The notes: generated by a model not told the origin, from the letters alone. A stretch of DNA of 64,000 bases from Macrothele yani (GCA_039090855.1 CM077006.1:48183336-48247335), one strand, 5' to 3'; positions 51,555 to 63,340 are shown, counted from the stretch's first letter. Made by a program: numbers and translations.

Positions 51555-52981
51555 CCCTGGCGGAAAGTGAAAAAAGAAACCCAAGAAGGAATTGGCGGAC
51601 GATCATGAAATTTACATATGTTAATGGTCGAGTTTACGTAGGTGTGATATTAATTTCGGGACCAACCGGTGAGCGCTTACGCCACAGCACGGCATAATAT
51701 GCAAATTATCGTCGGTGGTATTTAAGGAGTACGGCGAAGTGAATGTAATCAGTCGTCGGCGTACGGACACTTGCGAAGACCCTGAAGAAGCTGCAATGCC
51801 TGTACATGGAAGACGTGTACGATTTCAGCAGTTATCGGACTTTGAGCGAGGTAGTCTAGTCAGACTCCGCGAGGTCGGGTGGTCGTATCGTCGTATTGAG
51901 GAGCAAATTGGACGGGAAGTATCGGTGGTGGTACGATGGTGGCGTAGATGGTCCAAGGAACATTCCCAATCGAGAAGACGTAGAACCGGTAGTCACAGAC
52001 GGACTGATAAGCGGACCGATCGACGCATAAGAAGAGCGGCGTTGTCAAGCAGAACATCCACTACTACGCAAATCCGAGCTGCCGTTGCACCTGAGGTGAC
52101 TGTGCGAACAATCCGCAACCGTCTACTAGATGCAGGACTACGTGCACGTGTGCCTCTGGCATGTGTACCTCTGACTCCAGCCCACCGTAAGGGACGGCTG
52201 CAGTGGTGTCGCAACGTCTGCACTGGAGAACGCAATGGCGAACTGTCGTGTTCAGCGATGAAAGCAGATTCTGCTTGGGAGCCTCCGATGGCCGTATGCG
52301 TGTTCGCAGACGCACAGGGGAGCATCTCCACCCTTCTTGCATCCGCCAGCGACACACAGGGCCTACACCTGGTCTCCTGGTGTGGGGAGCGATCAGCTAT
52401 CGCTCCCGTACACAACTAGTGTTTGTACCGGGTACGTTAAACAGCACCTCCTACATGAACAACATCATTCAGGCCGTTGTTGTGCCATTTGTAAGGTCGG
52501 TCCATCGTGGTGTTTTCCAGCAAGATAAAGCACGCCCACACACGTCACGTGCAACGCAACATGCTGTTTAGGGTGTGAGACAACTTCCATGGCCTGCACG
52601 TTCACCGGATTTGTCCCCCATTGAGCACGTGTGGGATTTTATGGGACAACGACTTATCCGGTCTCCACGGCCAGCCACGACCATCCCCGATTTACGCGTC
52701 CAGGTTGAGGATGCTTGGGACTAAATACCCCAAACTTACATCCAACATCTGTAGACAGACTCCATGCCAGAATTGCACAGTGTGACGCAGTTCATGGCGG
52801 TTCAACCTCGTACTAACCATGTTACGTGGAAATGTTATTTTTCAGTTTACCAGCAAATACAGCAATATTTTGCCATAATGTTTTGATCATGTTATCCTCT
52901 GTATTCCGTTATTATGCTGTATAAATTTCGTTGGTATCAGACGTCTCCTTCTTGGTGTTCTTTTTTCACTTTCCGCCAGTG
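51555..52981 (+). mobile_element. Tc1-like transposon, family D copy 2
   Basis: Left ccctggcggaaagtgaaaaa, right ttttcactttccgccagtg, TA at 51553-51554 and 52982-52983. At 1427 bp it is the uninterrupted version of the element split at 18113-25338. Confidence 0.94.
51796..52816 (+). pseudogene. Tc1-D transposase pseudogene (copy 2)
   Basis: Opens MPVHGRRVRFQQLSDFERGS and is open through both helix-turn-helix parts to about 52205, where one missing base shifts the frame. The catalytic region follows in the next frame: VVFSDESRFCLGASDGR, VFQQDKARPHTSR (Asp retained, usual Asn changed to Lys) and, after TAG at 52569-52571, SPDLSPIEHVWDFMGQ. Another stop lies near 52724. It ends GGSTSY. The N-terminal half is cleaner than in copy 1, the C-terminal half worse. 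Confidence 0.9.
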
Positions 52982-54571
52982 TATATTGAAATGCTTTCTC
53001 TCCACAAACCCATATGAAAGAAACTGCTGGTCGCGTAATGGAATATTTGACGCTCGGAAACTTTATTTTCTGTCCTTGGCTGCAGAGAAATATGGATAAA
53101 CAAAGAACCCATTCTATTTCGAGGCAACTAACTGTCTCAGATATGTTTGCACCCCACGAAGATGATGAATGGGCAAACCTTTCAGTGGATTCAATTCTTC
53201 AAATCAAAAATGGGTACATCGAACTATCTTTGGACATTTTAAAAATACTCGCAATTGAGGCCTGGTTCATCTTATCCCCTTCCCTCCTTAAACCAATGAC
53301 CCTATATTCAATGTCGCGCCAAGGGCATTTGCCGCCCCTTGTATGAGAATATTTTTCATTTTTTATTCATTTTTACATGAAATAAATTCCTTTAGCAACA
53401 TCGTTTTCTATTTCTCGTAAATTAAGAGTTTTCATAAGACAACTGTCTCATACAAAGCTGAAGCAAAAAAAAAAAAAAAAAAAAAATCTGTAAAACTAGT
53501 TCAGGTGACACTGCGACTTATCTAAGAAGGTAGCTTCCCCTATGTCAATTTACATAAAAATCCGCGTTACCGGTAACGATTTGTCATGACGGTGATAAAC
53601 ATATTACAGTTTCCCCCATGAAGAGGAGCAATTGTGATGTAAGTGAACATGACGGGCGTCTCTTTAACTATTCTAACAAAAAAATCTTTCTAATGGAGAT
53701 ACATATACAAATAAGTTGTGTGAAACTGAAAGCAGAGTTCGAAATAACTGGTTTTCGTATGAAATAAAAATGTTTTTCCCTTTAAACTAAAAACTGAAGC
53801 TTCAAGAAAGCATGCAAACAAGCATTGTTTCAGCTAAAATTTAATTTTTGGCACTTTTTTTTTTTTATTACAAACTTTTTAACAATATCCGAATTGTCTA
53901 AGTGCTGTAGCAATTTTATTTTCAATACTAACGATACTTATATTTGAAAGTCGTTCCTGTTTCATATTTAATCAAAAGTAACTTTTCACGATTTTAAGTT
54001 TGGAAATGGATTTTTCCCCGTAAGCCACTGTTACAGACAGCGAAAATTTGAAAAGAGAGTTTTGTGCACCTTATTACCGCTATCAGTTCTATGGAATGGA
54101 AAAGGGGACATTGTAACTTTAAAGATTTTAAAGATCTTCCTTTTTTTGGATTTCAAGCTTAAGGTAAGAAAAAAAGATTTTTATTTTTAGGCAGTGTAAA
54201 AATATAAAAAACCACAAAATCCAAAAAAAAGTTCGGGTTAACTTAACATGGGGCACGTGTCCCCTCCCCTCCAACGGTATTTTGCTACAGGCATCATCAA
54301 GAATATTCTTAAAGCTACTGAATTGTTTGGAAAACATATTAATGAGTTATTTAAAAATATGTATTCTAAAGCACTTGTGGGTTCATGTGATGATTAATAT
54401 GAGTCAAAAGAACTTCAATTGAAGCAATTTTATCATATTCTTTTTTGTGCAATAGCTGACAATTTTATTTTCTAAGTCCATACAATATTTTATTTTTACA
54501 TCTCTTCTTAGTGTCAATAAGAATAAAGTTCATTTAAAAAACTGAAAAGTGTTGCTATGCATGTTCAGTTG
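52982..54571. other. No recognised gene; one open frame of unknown meaning
   Basis: An open frame at 53014-53346 (MKETAGRVMEYLTLGNF...; QLTVSDMFAPHEDDEWANLS) is not low-complexity and might be part of a host or element gene, but I recognise no family and see no convincing splice signals. The rest is AT-rich with poly-A and poly-T runs (53466-53485). Confidence 0.35.
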
Positions 54572-54868
54572 TTCGAACCGTTGTTATATCGTTGTATCAA
54601 AAAATAGGAAACGGTATCCGTATTTTGGTACCAAAAATTCCTATTTTTTTCTTTTTTATCTTACGTGGCAACCAATTCAACAGTTGGAAATTCTGTTTCG
54701 AACCGTTGTTATATCGTTGCATCAAAAAATAGGAAAGGTTTTTTTTTTTTCTTTTCTTTTGGTAGATCAATATCTCATATCCGTATTTTGGTCCCAAACA
54801 TTCCTTTTTTTTTATTTTTATTTTTACGTGGTCTAAACCAATTCAACAGTTTGAAATTCTGTTTCGCA
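54572..54868. repeat. Local tandem duplication, ~125-170 bp units
   Basis: ttcgaaccgttgttatatcg occurs at 54572 and 54697. Each occurrence is followed by tcaaaaaataggaaa, a T-rich tract, tatccgtattttggt and ccaattcaacagtt. Unit lengths differ because the T-runs have expanded. Confidence 0.85.
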
Positions 54869-55433
54869 ATATATTTCCTCAACAATTTTTTTATCTTCAT
54901 CCAACATGCCTTTAATTTTAAAACCTCTATTCTTTTAAACTGTCATTCACTTGTTTTAACATTTCTATTATGGGTAGCACAACTACAACAGATTTTGGCA
55001 TTCATTTGCTACTAACATTAATTGTTGAAGAAATAGAGTACCAAATCTTTCTGGAACAAATAAACTGGCATGATTTTTTTTTCTGAGGAAGATTGGTTAA
55101 ATTTTGTGAATCACTGTCTCTAAAAGGTTCGTTAAAGTGTAAATACAATGTATCGTAGATTACATACAAAATGTTTCCCAGTCCTCGTTACCTTTATTGC
55201 ATCGATCCTATTTTCTCGCCTTGTTTTATAGCACGGTTTTACGGTCTACGCTGGAAGCTCTTCCTTTAAAATTTGCCAACAGTAAGATAATTCAGAAAAG
55301 AAAGCATATATATTTCATGAACAATGCTGAAAATGTTCACAATTTCTAGAGAAATTTTTTGGTCGTTGTTTACGACTAGATTTATGTATGAACCTCTCAA
55401 AGTACATAAAATGCATAAGGGTTTTATCTCTAA
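54869..55433. other. No gene recognised
   Basis: AT-rich non-coding sequence. Confidence 0.5.
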
Positions 55434-55519
55434 ATGTTATGTTTTCTAAGTCCATCCTTCATATTGGCCACAGTGTCATAGCGCTGGCCACAAATACCAC
55501 AAATGCTGAAATCTCCAAC
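55434..55519 (-). CDS. Possible terminal exon with a zinc-finger-like motif
   Basis: On the minus strand a pyrimidine tract followed by ggagatttcag could be an acceptor, after which CGICGQRYDTVANMKDGLRKH and a stop appear. CxxC plus a distal His resembles the start of a C2H2 finger, as in last exons of BTB zinc-finger genes with many alternative 3' exons. The second His is not clear. No other exon of such a gene is visible, so this may be chance or a decayed exon. Confidence 0.25.
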
Positions 55520-56400
55520 ATTAAAAAAAAAAAAAAATAGGAAAAGAATTGTTAACCCTTTTCCCTCGGTAACAGTTACTGGACAAAATAATAAAAAAAT
55601 ATTCCCTGATTTCATGACGTTTTCTATTGAATTATTCAATGAATTATTTTTACTAAAAAAAAAGCGCCACGTAGCATTACGATTTCTCACAGTAAAACGT
55701 CTTCTTAACTTCTCCAACGTCACTGTTAATAATTTACAAACCATAAAATTTAATTGAGGCATCCTGCCGCTCTCGGAACCTGGCGCCCGGGGGCTTAGCA
55801 CCCGTTGAACCCCGCTTGGCGCGTCCCTGCCTACATTAGGGAGAATGATGCTTCTGGCTTTAGATTCTCGTAGGGAGATTGTTGATGAACTCCAGATAAA
55901 AAAAAAAAATGGAAACAAATATTTGATTCAGTTTTCTGATTCGCATTCGGGTGAGTTGGGGTTCTTAGTGCTTACAGACTTTAATGTGAGAAGGAAGAGC
56001 TTAAGTAATTCAAAGATTAAATGAACAGCCCCTCATCACAGGTACAACATTTCCTCGTGGCAGTGACGCATCTGTAACAAGCACGCTCAAATATTTTAAC
56101 AAAAACAATTGCTCTATCTAATTTCATAATTAATTTTTCTTACTAAGTAAATTACATGCATGACAAACTGCCGAAAATTTGGTGTAGATTTATTATAAGC
56201 TCAGCAAGTGTTTTTTGAAGAACAGCGGTATCAAACATCACCACTCATGTAGTATTTACTATAATATTGAACTGATACAAAATCAGTATTTATATAATGT
56301 TAATATATTATTAATTAATATTAGCCAGTATTTTTAATAATATATAGCCAGTACCTACTATAAAATTGAACCCTTCAAGCGTTTCTTTTAAAAGCAATTA
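55520..56400. other. No gene recognised
   Basis: AT-rich DNA with a small GC-rich island at 55755-55830 that has no coding or promoter signature I can name. Confidence 0.45.
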
Positions 56401-56545
56401 GCCGTCCCGGTAGGTATGGATGGGATATTTGCCTGCCGGCACTGTCTCTATCCCTTTCCTGGAACCAGTGACCCTAAATTAGGTATGGCTGACTATTTAC
56501 AGCCTTTAGAGGTTCTCATGGTGGTCATTAAATCCCGAAACAGAA
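56401..56545 (+). mobile_element. SINE with internal deletion of the head
   Basis: Starts gccgtcccggtag and jumps directly to gtatggatgggatatttgcc, skipping boxes A and B; the body then follows (cctttcctggaaccagtgac, aaattagg, gtggtcattaaatcc). Without the internal promoter it could not be transcribed as a SINE. Confidence 0.75.
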
Positions 56546-56763
56546 AAGCGATGGATATCTCAACAAGTACGCCACAGGCGTTAGCTTTATAACCCCGACA
56601 GCTTGTATGAAAGGTTGAAGAATATCATTAATGCTCAAAGACCGCCGTTTGAATGCATTTGTGCTGACAGCATCTATAGCAAGCTGGGATATGGTTTAAA
56701 TATCAAAAGATTTTACGTACGCAAATCTTAGCGGCTGATTTTTTTACAGTTATGCCATATATG

Positions 56764-57698
56764 CAGAGGCGTAACTAAGCATTTCTGTGCCCGGAGCAAA
56801 CCACAAAATACTGCGCCCCCCCCCCACACCAAAGTCGTTAAGACAAAAAAGCTTTACTGACTGAAATATTATAATCCTACTTGTTGCATCAGTTTTTAGG
56901 AAACTAACACTGAGTTGCTTCTGACGTTTCGCGTCATACTGAACTGTATACATTTTTTTTATCATAACCGCTTGTAGTTAATTGATAACTAATAATCACT
57001 AACAATTGTGCATTAGATTTTAAGAACGAGCTAGTTTTTCGGCGGACCAGAGGAAAATCTTTGCCAAGTTACCGCTGACCCCTCATTGTCATTTTACTTG
57101 TAGTTTAACAAACTAGCTTTTAAGTATTTTAATAGGGTATTAGGGAATTAGGTGTCATTTCTTATCCCAAACGGGTATGGCATTTTACCCCATTAATTGC
57201 GTCGAAAAAAAAATGAGGAAATCAGCAGCAATCAACAAAAGTGTTCCGTGCATTTCTCTTACCCTTACTTTCGTCAAGGATGTTCTGGATAGTTGTAGAG
57301 CAGTAAAATACAAAATATGAAGGGAGCGATGAGATTCCCAACTGCTCCGGTTCCGACCTTTGGTACCACATTAAACGGACGAAATGCAGCTTGTATTTGT
57401 GGCAGTAGTGATCGAATCTTCAAACATATGAACGGCATCCTTATCTTGTAACATACGAATAGCTGCGCCTTCATTTCTGATTATGAGCAATTCACATCCA
57501 CTGCACATTTTGAGGGAAAAATGCAAATTTTAAATCGCGTAGGAACCTCAACTGGCGAAAGACACTATAGATAAATTCTGCACCAGAAACTGGTGCAAAA
57601 GTTTACATTCCGATATTAACCAGGTTGTAATGCAGTGATTTTTGCGTCCTCTCTTGCGCTGCGCCCGGGGCAGCTGCTCCGCCCTAGTTACGCCTCTG
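56764..57698. mobile_element. hAT-like non-autonomous element
   Basis: Ends cagaggcgtaact and agttacgcctctg are perfect inverted repeats of about 13 bp starting with CAG as in hAT. The flanks catatatg and catatgta are similar but not identical 8-mers. The 935-bp interior has no transposase I can recognise. Confidence 0.6.
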
Positions 57699-57706
57699 CA
57701 TATGTA

Positions 57707-58092
57707 TGCAACATACGTACATACATGCGAATTACAAGCCAGTGTACACGGTATGCTTCAAAACTGTCACCAATGGTTGGTTGGTGGATTTTTATGGTGC
57801 AAGGGTCATGCTTGACCAAAGAGCGCCAGACCGTCACCAATGTACATGCACGTTTATGAGTACATTAATGTTTATTTTGGAATTTCCATACGGAGGAACA
57901 CTTGAGATTTTTTTCGTTCTGTTATGATTTGCGATGGTTTTCATTGCACGGTATGAAGATAATATAAATATTAATGATGTTTACTCTGTCGATTTCTAAA
58001 TACAGGATCTCTCCGGGAATTAAGTTTACAAATATTCGCGGCATTTTAGATCAATGCAAAACGAAAGACAGATAAAAAAATATATAGCTCAC
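57707..58092. other. No gene recognised
   Basis: AT-rich DNA upstream of the candidate exon. If that exon is real, this is its downstream intron. Confidence 0.4.
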
Positions 58093-58217
58093 CTTCCATT
58101 TCTAAGCCGTTGGAAAGAAATGAACGCTGCTCCCTTTTTTGCTACATCTACAGCAGCTTCCTGTTCTTTTCCGTTCAGGGCTTCCTCTGATAAGTCACGA
58201 GATTGATGACGTACACA
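58093..58217 (-). CDS. Candidate internal host exon, unknown protein
   Basis: Minus strand has a possible acceptor (tttctttcaaag), about 125 nt open in one frame reading HQSRDLSEEALNGKEQEAA and VAKKGAAFISFQRLRNG, and a good donor GTGAGC at 58092-58087. The acidic, Ala- and Lys-rich composition looks like real protein rather than repeat. I recognise no family. The call rests only on the splice sites and composition. Confidence 0.3.
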
Positions 58218-58544
58218 TGCTCTTTGAAAGAAATTGTTTTGCTTTTTTCTGTATTTTATTTTTAGCACGGCTTTCGATATACATATGTAATTCAAAATCG
58301 TTTTGTCTGTCCTTCCGTAACTCCGCTTCTAGAAGTCGCCCTGGAAAATTCTTTCCGTAGCAGGCAGAGGTAAGCATGACCACACATGTTTTTCAGGAGC
58401 ACATGCAGCTTTGCCGCCAGGCGGCCTAAGTGGGCATTTCAATAGGCCGTTCTGTATCTATTTAAAGTGCTAGTTTTATCAGCATTTACCTCACATTCTC
58501 CTGCTTCTGTGAGAGCATAAATTTCCCCCTAGGTAACCTAAATA
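58218..58544. other. No gene recognised
   Basis: Spacer between the candidate exon and Tc1-F. Nothing supportable. Confidence 0.4.
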
Positions 58545-60084
58545 CACTGCTGGACAATTGCTAAGGACGGATCATAAACGGCTATATAGCGCATAAAAAA
58601 GTCAGTGTGGTTGGATGCCAAGTGAAATAAAATAATGTCAGAATGCCAGGACATTACAAGAAAGACAATTTATTGTGCTCTGAAATCCAGAAGACTTTGG
58701 AACGTGTTCAAGGGACAAGCAGGCCATTTTGTGCAGAATACGTAAACGTGAAAAAATGCAATTACCGTCCGCAGGCGTTCCGGCGTAAGATGTCAATACG
58801 GGATATGGCCACCATGGATAGCGATGCAAGATTCCACACGTCGTGTCATGCTTTGCACAACATTATCAAGCAGCTGTTGGGGTAATTTATCCCATTCCTC
58901 TGTCAGTGCATGGATGAGGGTGTCCTTGTTTATTGGTGGGCATTGGCGACCAACAAGACTCCTCCCCAAAGCATCCCACACATTTTCAATGGGATTCAGA
59001 TCTGGAGATCGTGCTGGCCATACGAGGCGTTGAATATCCTCGCTCTCAAGACACTCCTGGACAGCGACTGTTCGATGACATGTTGCGTTGTCGTCCATGA
59101 AAATGAATCTATCACCGACAGCACCACGGAACATGGGAACATGAGGTAGCAGAACATCATTAATATATCGTTGGATAGTCATAGTCCCAGTTAAAAGCGC
59201 ATAGAGGGACGTACGGCCATTGATCATGATGCCAGCCCATACCATGACACTACATGTCGGATATCGGTCCCTTTCCTGTATGTTTGCTGGACAATATGCA
59301 GTACCACTATCACGCCAGATCAGTTGTCGTCGACAATCAGACGATATACTGTATCTACTCTCATCTGAGAAGAGGACAGCAGACCAGTCGTTATCAGTCT
59401 AATTGCGATGTTGATGGCACCATTGCAAACGGGCGGTACGGTGACGTCTGGACAATGGGATGCACACAACAGAACGGCGGGCGTATAGTCCTCCTTCATG
59501 CAAACGTCTGGCGACAGTTTTTCGGGAGATCCGCTTGCCAGTAGCAACCATAAACCGATTTGCTACCTCACTAGCTGTGCTGCGCCGGTGTCTTTTTGTT
59601 GATAGCACTATGTACCGATCTTCTGCAGGTGTCGTACTGCGAACACGACCTCCCCCGTGACGTTTGCTACACTCTCCATTTGTTTGAAATGATTTCCAAA
59701 GCCTTGAAACAACACTGTGGCTGACGTCGAACTCCCTGGCAACATCTGTTATTTTTCGCCCTTCTTCAATCTTGTCAATAATACGGCCACGCGTAAAATC
59801 ATCTAGGTGATGTCGGGAAGACATACTGAAAATTGCAAGTTCGTCAATTGATTCTTTCCCTTTCAACTTTGCGTTTGAACAACAACGGTCAATACGCGTC
59901 AAATCCTTTATATCTCTTATCAGCGCTATGACGTCACGAACAAGTTCGGCAATCCAAAATTTGCATACGCACAACACGTCTTACTGTATCCCGCACTTAT
60001 GCTAATTTCCACATTTTCCTGCCTTCCATTTTATGGTTGCTATCGTTGCTATTGTCATCCGTCCTTAGCAATTGTCCAGCAGTG
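58545..60084 (-). mobile_element. Tc1-like transposon, family F
   Basis: Left cactgctggacaattgctaa and right ttagcaattgtccagcagtg are perfect inverted repeats for at least 20 bp, with TA at 58543-58544 and 60085-60086. Length 1540 bp. Only this copy is present in the window. Confidence 0.95.
58793..59824 (-). pseudogene. Tc1-F transposase, near-intact, one in-frame stop
   Basis: From the ATG at 59824 (MSSRHHLDDFTRGRII) the frame runs 343 codons to 58793. Helix-turn-helix 1 is DDFTRGRIIDKIEEGRKITD; a basic linker and helix-turn-helix 2 (ASEVANRFMVATGKRISRKT) follow. TAG at 59401-59399 falls in a variable loop just before NDWSAVLFSDESRYS, the first catalytic Asp. The rest is open: FIFMDDNATCHRTVAV (second Asp), SPDLNPIENVWDALG (Glu), ending IAIHGGHIPY. 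The DDE triad is complete and no frameshift is needed. Confidence 0.92.
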
Positions 60085-60086
60085 TA

Positions 60087-60513
60087 TTTAACTGAATTTG
60101 TCATGATACCTTTGTTACTAGAAGACGGATACGAAAAATTCTTTTTGAATCACGTGTATACAAGTTTGGCCAAGGAAAATTAGACATTTCTTCTTGGTGC
60201 GTAATTTCTTTTTAGGTACAGTAACACTAGGGCCGTAGCGACAGTGGGCAGAGAAGGGAAGTTATCCCTGGGCGGCAGTCTATGTGGGCGCTGAAAATAT
60301 TGGTCTGATGTTGCTCTTAAGTTGGAAATGCACCACAGCGAGTAATTCTATATTATGGAAGCATGCACTGAAACGACAAATTATTATACGTACACCCCGG
60401 TGAAAATACGCAAAGCAGCAGGACATCAGCAAATCGCGGTGTGTTGGAAAACCGGTTGGGGCTATAAATAGAGGGGGTCGTGACGCACAGGAATACATAC
60501 CGTCAAGTGCCAG
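60087..60513. other. No gene recognised
   Basis: Spacer. The part from about 60440 probably belongs to the 5' untranslated region of the plus-strand Tc1 fragment that follows. Confidence 0.4.
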
Positions 60514-60625
60514 CATGGGTCGAGGACGAGACTTAAGTGAGTTTGATCGAGGTCAAGTCGTGAGAGCCAGGAAGGCTGGATGTTCAATCAGCGCAACGGC
60601 GAAACTGTTAGGAATTCCACGTTCT
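60514..60625 (+). pseudogene. Tc1-like transposase N-terminus (family G), truncated
   Basis: MGRGRDLSEFDRGQVVRARK followed by AGCSISATAKLLGIPRS, the first Tc1 helix-turn-helix, plus strand. It stops abruptly near 60625, where minus-strand Tc1-H sequence begins. Confidence 0.75.
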
Positions 60626-61146
60626 CTAGGCAGACGCCTAACCCAGACCCTGCCATTCGAACGGTAGAGGGTGAACCTTGATTCGTCGCTCCAGAGAACC
60701 TGTTTCCACTGTTCAACGGTCCACTGTCGACGTTCTGTGCACCACGTTAGCCGAGCAGCGCTATTGGACTTAGTGATCAAAGGCTTGTGGGCGGCAGCAC
60801 GTCCATGATAACCGAGCAGATGGGCTTCCTTACGGATGGTATTCATCGAAAGAACACTCCCGGATGCCTGTTGAAACTCCTCGCGGATGTGGCCCATCGA
60901 TTTGGTGCGGTTCTTCCGAATTTCTCTGGCCAGCACCCGTCAGTCTCTAACTCCCAGTTTTGTGGGTCTGCCGGGTCGGGGCACATTCCGACAGTCACCT
61001 CTCATCTTCCACTTGTCAATAACGTAGGCCACTGTCGATTTTGGGTACTTCAACTCGCTGGATATGTCACGTATGGATCGGTCATTTCTGTGATACCCGA
61101 CGATTACACCTTTCTCGAAATCAGAGAGCTCCGAACTGCGTAGCAT
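60626..61146 (-). pseudogene. Tc1-like transposase N-terminal half (family H), truncated
   Basis: Minus strand: MLRSSELSDFEKGVIVGYHR, then YPKSTVAYVIDKWKMRGDC, a stop near 60938, then REIRKNRTKSMGHIREEF, HLLGYHGRAAAHKPLITK and VLWSDESRFTLYRSNGRVW with the first catalytic Asp near 60680. Sequence beyond the VRRLPRE segment is missing and replaced by the plus-strand Tc1-G fragment. So the two N-termini face each other. Confidence 0.8.
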
Positions 61147-61261
61147 CTTGCATGCGACTGGTTGCGTTGTTGTTTCCCCACACGATATTTAACGGCGGCG
61201 GCCGTGACGGGTATCAGGACCGCAGATATCGTCGATTGCAGGGGTTTCCAATTGTTGGTAG

Positions 61262-61800
61262 ATAGTGTATAAGAACTGGAAGGATACATTGATTAAACAC
61301 TTCTCTTTTAAGACATACAGGCGTATTGTTCTTGAAATTTCTTCCGAAAGCTCTCCAGCCAAGTTTTATACGCCGATTAATTTCTTCTTCAATGCAAAAT
61401 TTTATACGCCGATTATTTTTTTTCATAATTTTTTAATCAATTAATTTCTTTATCCCTTGCTTGATATCTGTAGCCCAAGACAAAGGTAGGTATCGTTTAT
61501 CCCCAGTTTTTACCCATCAATCGCAAAATCTTCCTTTCTTGTAAAAGCATTGTACATCAGTTTTGTCTTCTGAAAGTTAATTTTTAATCCCACTTCTTTA
61601 CTCATTTCAGCAAGTTCCTGGATCCTACTCTGCAGCTCTGAAGGGGTAGTTGCAAAATGATTACGTCATTCACAAAATGAAGGTGAGTTAAATAATATTC
61701 ATTAATCTTTATCCTCTTATTTTGCAGATTGAAAGGCACTTTGCTATGTGGCATTGAAGAGTTTGGAAAATGTGGTGTCACCTTATATATATACTCATAT
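61262..61800 (-). mobile_element. RTE LINE fragment, minus strand, heavily decayed
   Basis: Minus strand retains CILPVLI, then PVCLKREVFNQ, then EEINRRIKLGWRAFGRN and, further on, KINEYYLTHLHFVNDVI (a decayed YLTHLRFADDVV with the catalytic Asp pair changed). Indels are frequent. An internal partial duplication near 61355-61415 repeats ttttatacgccgatta. Confidence 0.75.
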
Positions 61801-62480
61801 TCGATTTCAAAGATATAATGCCCCCCCTCCTCCCACCTGCTGGATTTCATAATGCCTAGGCCGGTCTTCGAAGCTCCGGGTCACTTCTTTTTTCAGAACT
61901 GAACTACTGGTTCTGGGGGAAGGGAACCGGACGCGCGGCTTACCCCTCTTTTGGGGTGAGGGTCCTGCTCATACGTCTGGTCAGAAATCTGTATGTGGAC
62001 ACTCGGCCAACGGAGCCACTCACAGGTTTGTAAAACTTTTCTTTCATTTCTGAGAAAAGTTTTACGATTCCCTGTAAAGCTTCTCCTGATCCCCTAGTAT
62101 AAACGTTTTGGCGTCATAGGGCTGCCTTACTTGTAGGCCCTGTCTCCCATCCAAAAATTATCGATTAGGCTATATTACACTTATTTTTTATGCACTCTTC
62201 TTTAAAATTGCCTATGAACGTGCTTTATCACAACAAAAGCAACTGAGAGGAAATTCAAATATTTTTTTTTCTGTATTTAAATAAAATACTAATGAATCAG
62301 CCACAAAGTACGATAATTTAAACTGTAAACAAAAGAAAACATTTTTATTTAAAAACTCTAAATGCGTTAAAGTTTTAAAATTAACCTTGAACTATTAACA
62401 TCAATATTAAAAAAAAGTTTAACGACACTTCTTCTTTTTAAGTACACTTGACATGCTTGCTTTCTTGGCAACAAAGTCTC
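61801..62480. other. No gene recognised
   Basis: Contains a small GC-rich patch near 61855-61980 and AT-rich DNA afterwards. Part of 62200-62480 may be the 3' untranslated region of the hAT remnant that follows. Confidence 0.4.
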
Positions 62481-62700
62481 ACTGATATCTTCAAAATCAG
62501 GTTCTTGTAGAAGTTCAGCATTTGCAACTGGGCTCTCTTAAACCAGTAGATGAGCTCCTACGATAGCTCTTAACTATTTCAAGAACATTAACAGACCGTT
62601 CACCAGATGAATTGGAAATCATCAGGCTCAGGAAATTTCTTAACGCTGTATCCAGGTTAGGAAAGAGTGTTCAGGTCAGGAAAGTGTTCACACAAAATGC
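62481..62700 (-). pseudogene. hAT transposase C-terminal (dimerisation) remnant
   Basis: Minus strand reads FPNLDTALRNFLSLMISNSS, then GERSVNVLEIVKSYRRSSS. This matches the hAT C-terminal signature, where a hydrophobic LRxxLSLPV stretch is followed by ERSFSxLKxIKxYLRSTM. No target duplication or termini found. Confidence 0.6.
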
Positions 62701-63340
62701 CGTATTTTTCTTCATATAATCTAAAGACCATTAAATTTGGGGAGGGGGGGGTAATATAATCCCCAGGGGCGCATATTCCACCGGTCGTGAATTTAAAATA
62801 AAATAAAATGATCGCCTTACCATTTATACCCCCGATGTTGATCCTGAATCGTAACCTCGTGTAGAAAAGATGCGATTCACGTGAAGGCCCAGCAGTCCAG
62901 AGAAGGGAAAAACGATCTTCTTTTCTTTAAAAAAGAAAAAAAAGAAAAGCCTGTCATCTTTAAATGATTGTCTTTTACTTTTGAGTGGATAAGGAGCAAA
63001 AATTATGATTTTTTTCAGCATTACCCCAGTTACATAGTTAGACATGACTGTTTCATAGATTCCGTACAGTTCCATGGTTAAATTCTGTAATATGCAGTTC
63101 CATAATTAGACCTTCAACACCCACGAACGTGTGTGACGTTTAGCTTTCCTTCAACATGTGATCGGCTGCGAGAGCAAATACATCGCATTTGTTGTTTCGT
63201 ATTTTTTTGCCCAAAAATGTTCGTAGTAAGTAAAAAAAAAAAAAAGAAAAAGAAAATAAAGAAAGAAACTTGACCTCTCCTGACAATTACGACGCCGATG
63301 TTTTAAAGCTCGAAATGCCACAGAAACGTTTTTTTACGCT
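62701..63340. other. No gene recognised
   Basis: AT-rich DNA with a G-run at 62739-62750 and A-runs at 63232-63245. No coding or repeat feature I can name. Confidence 0.45.
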
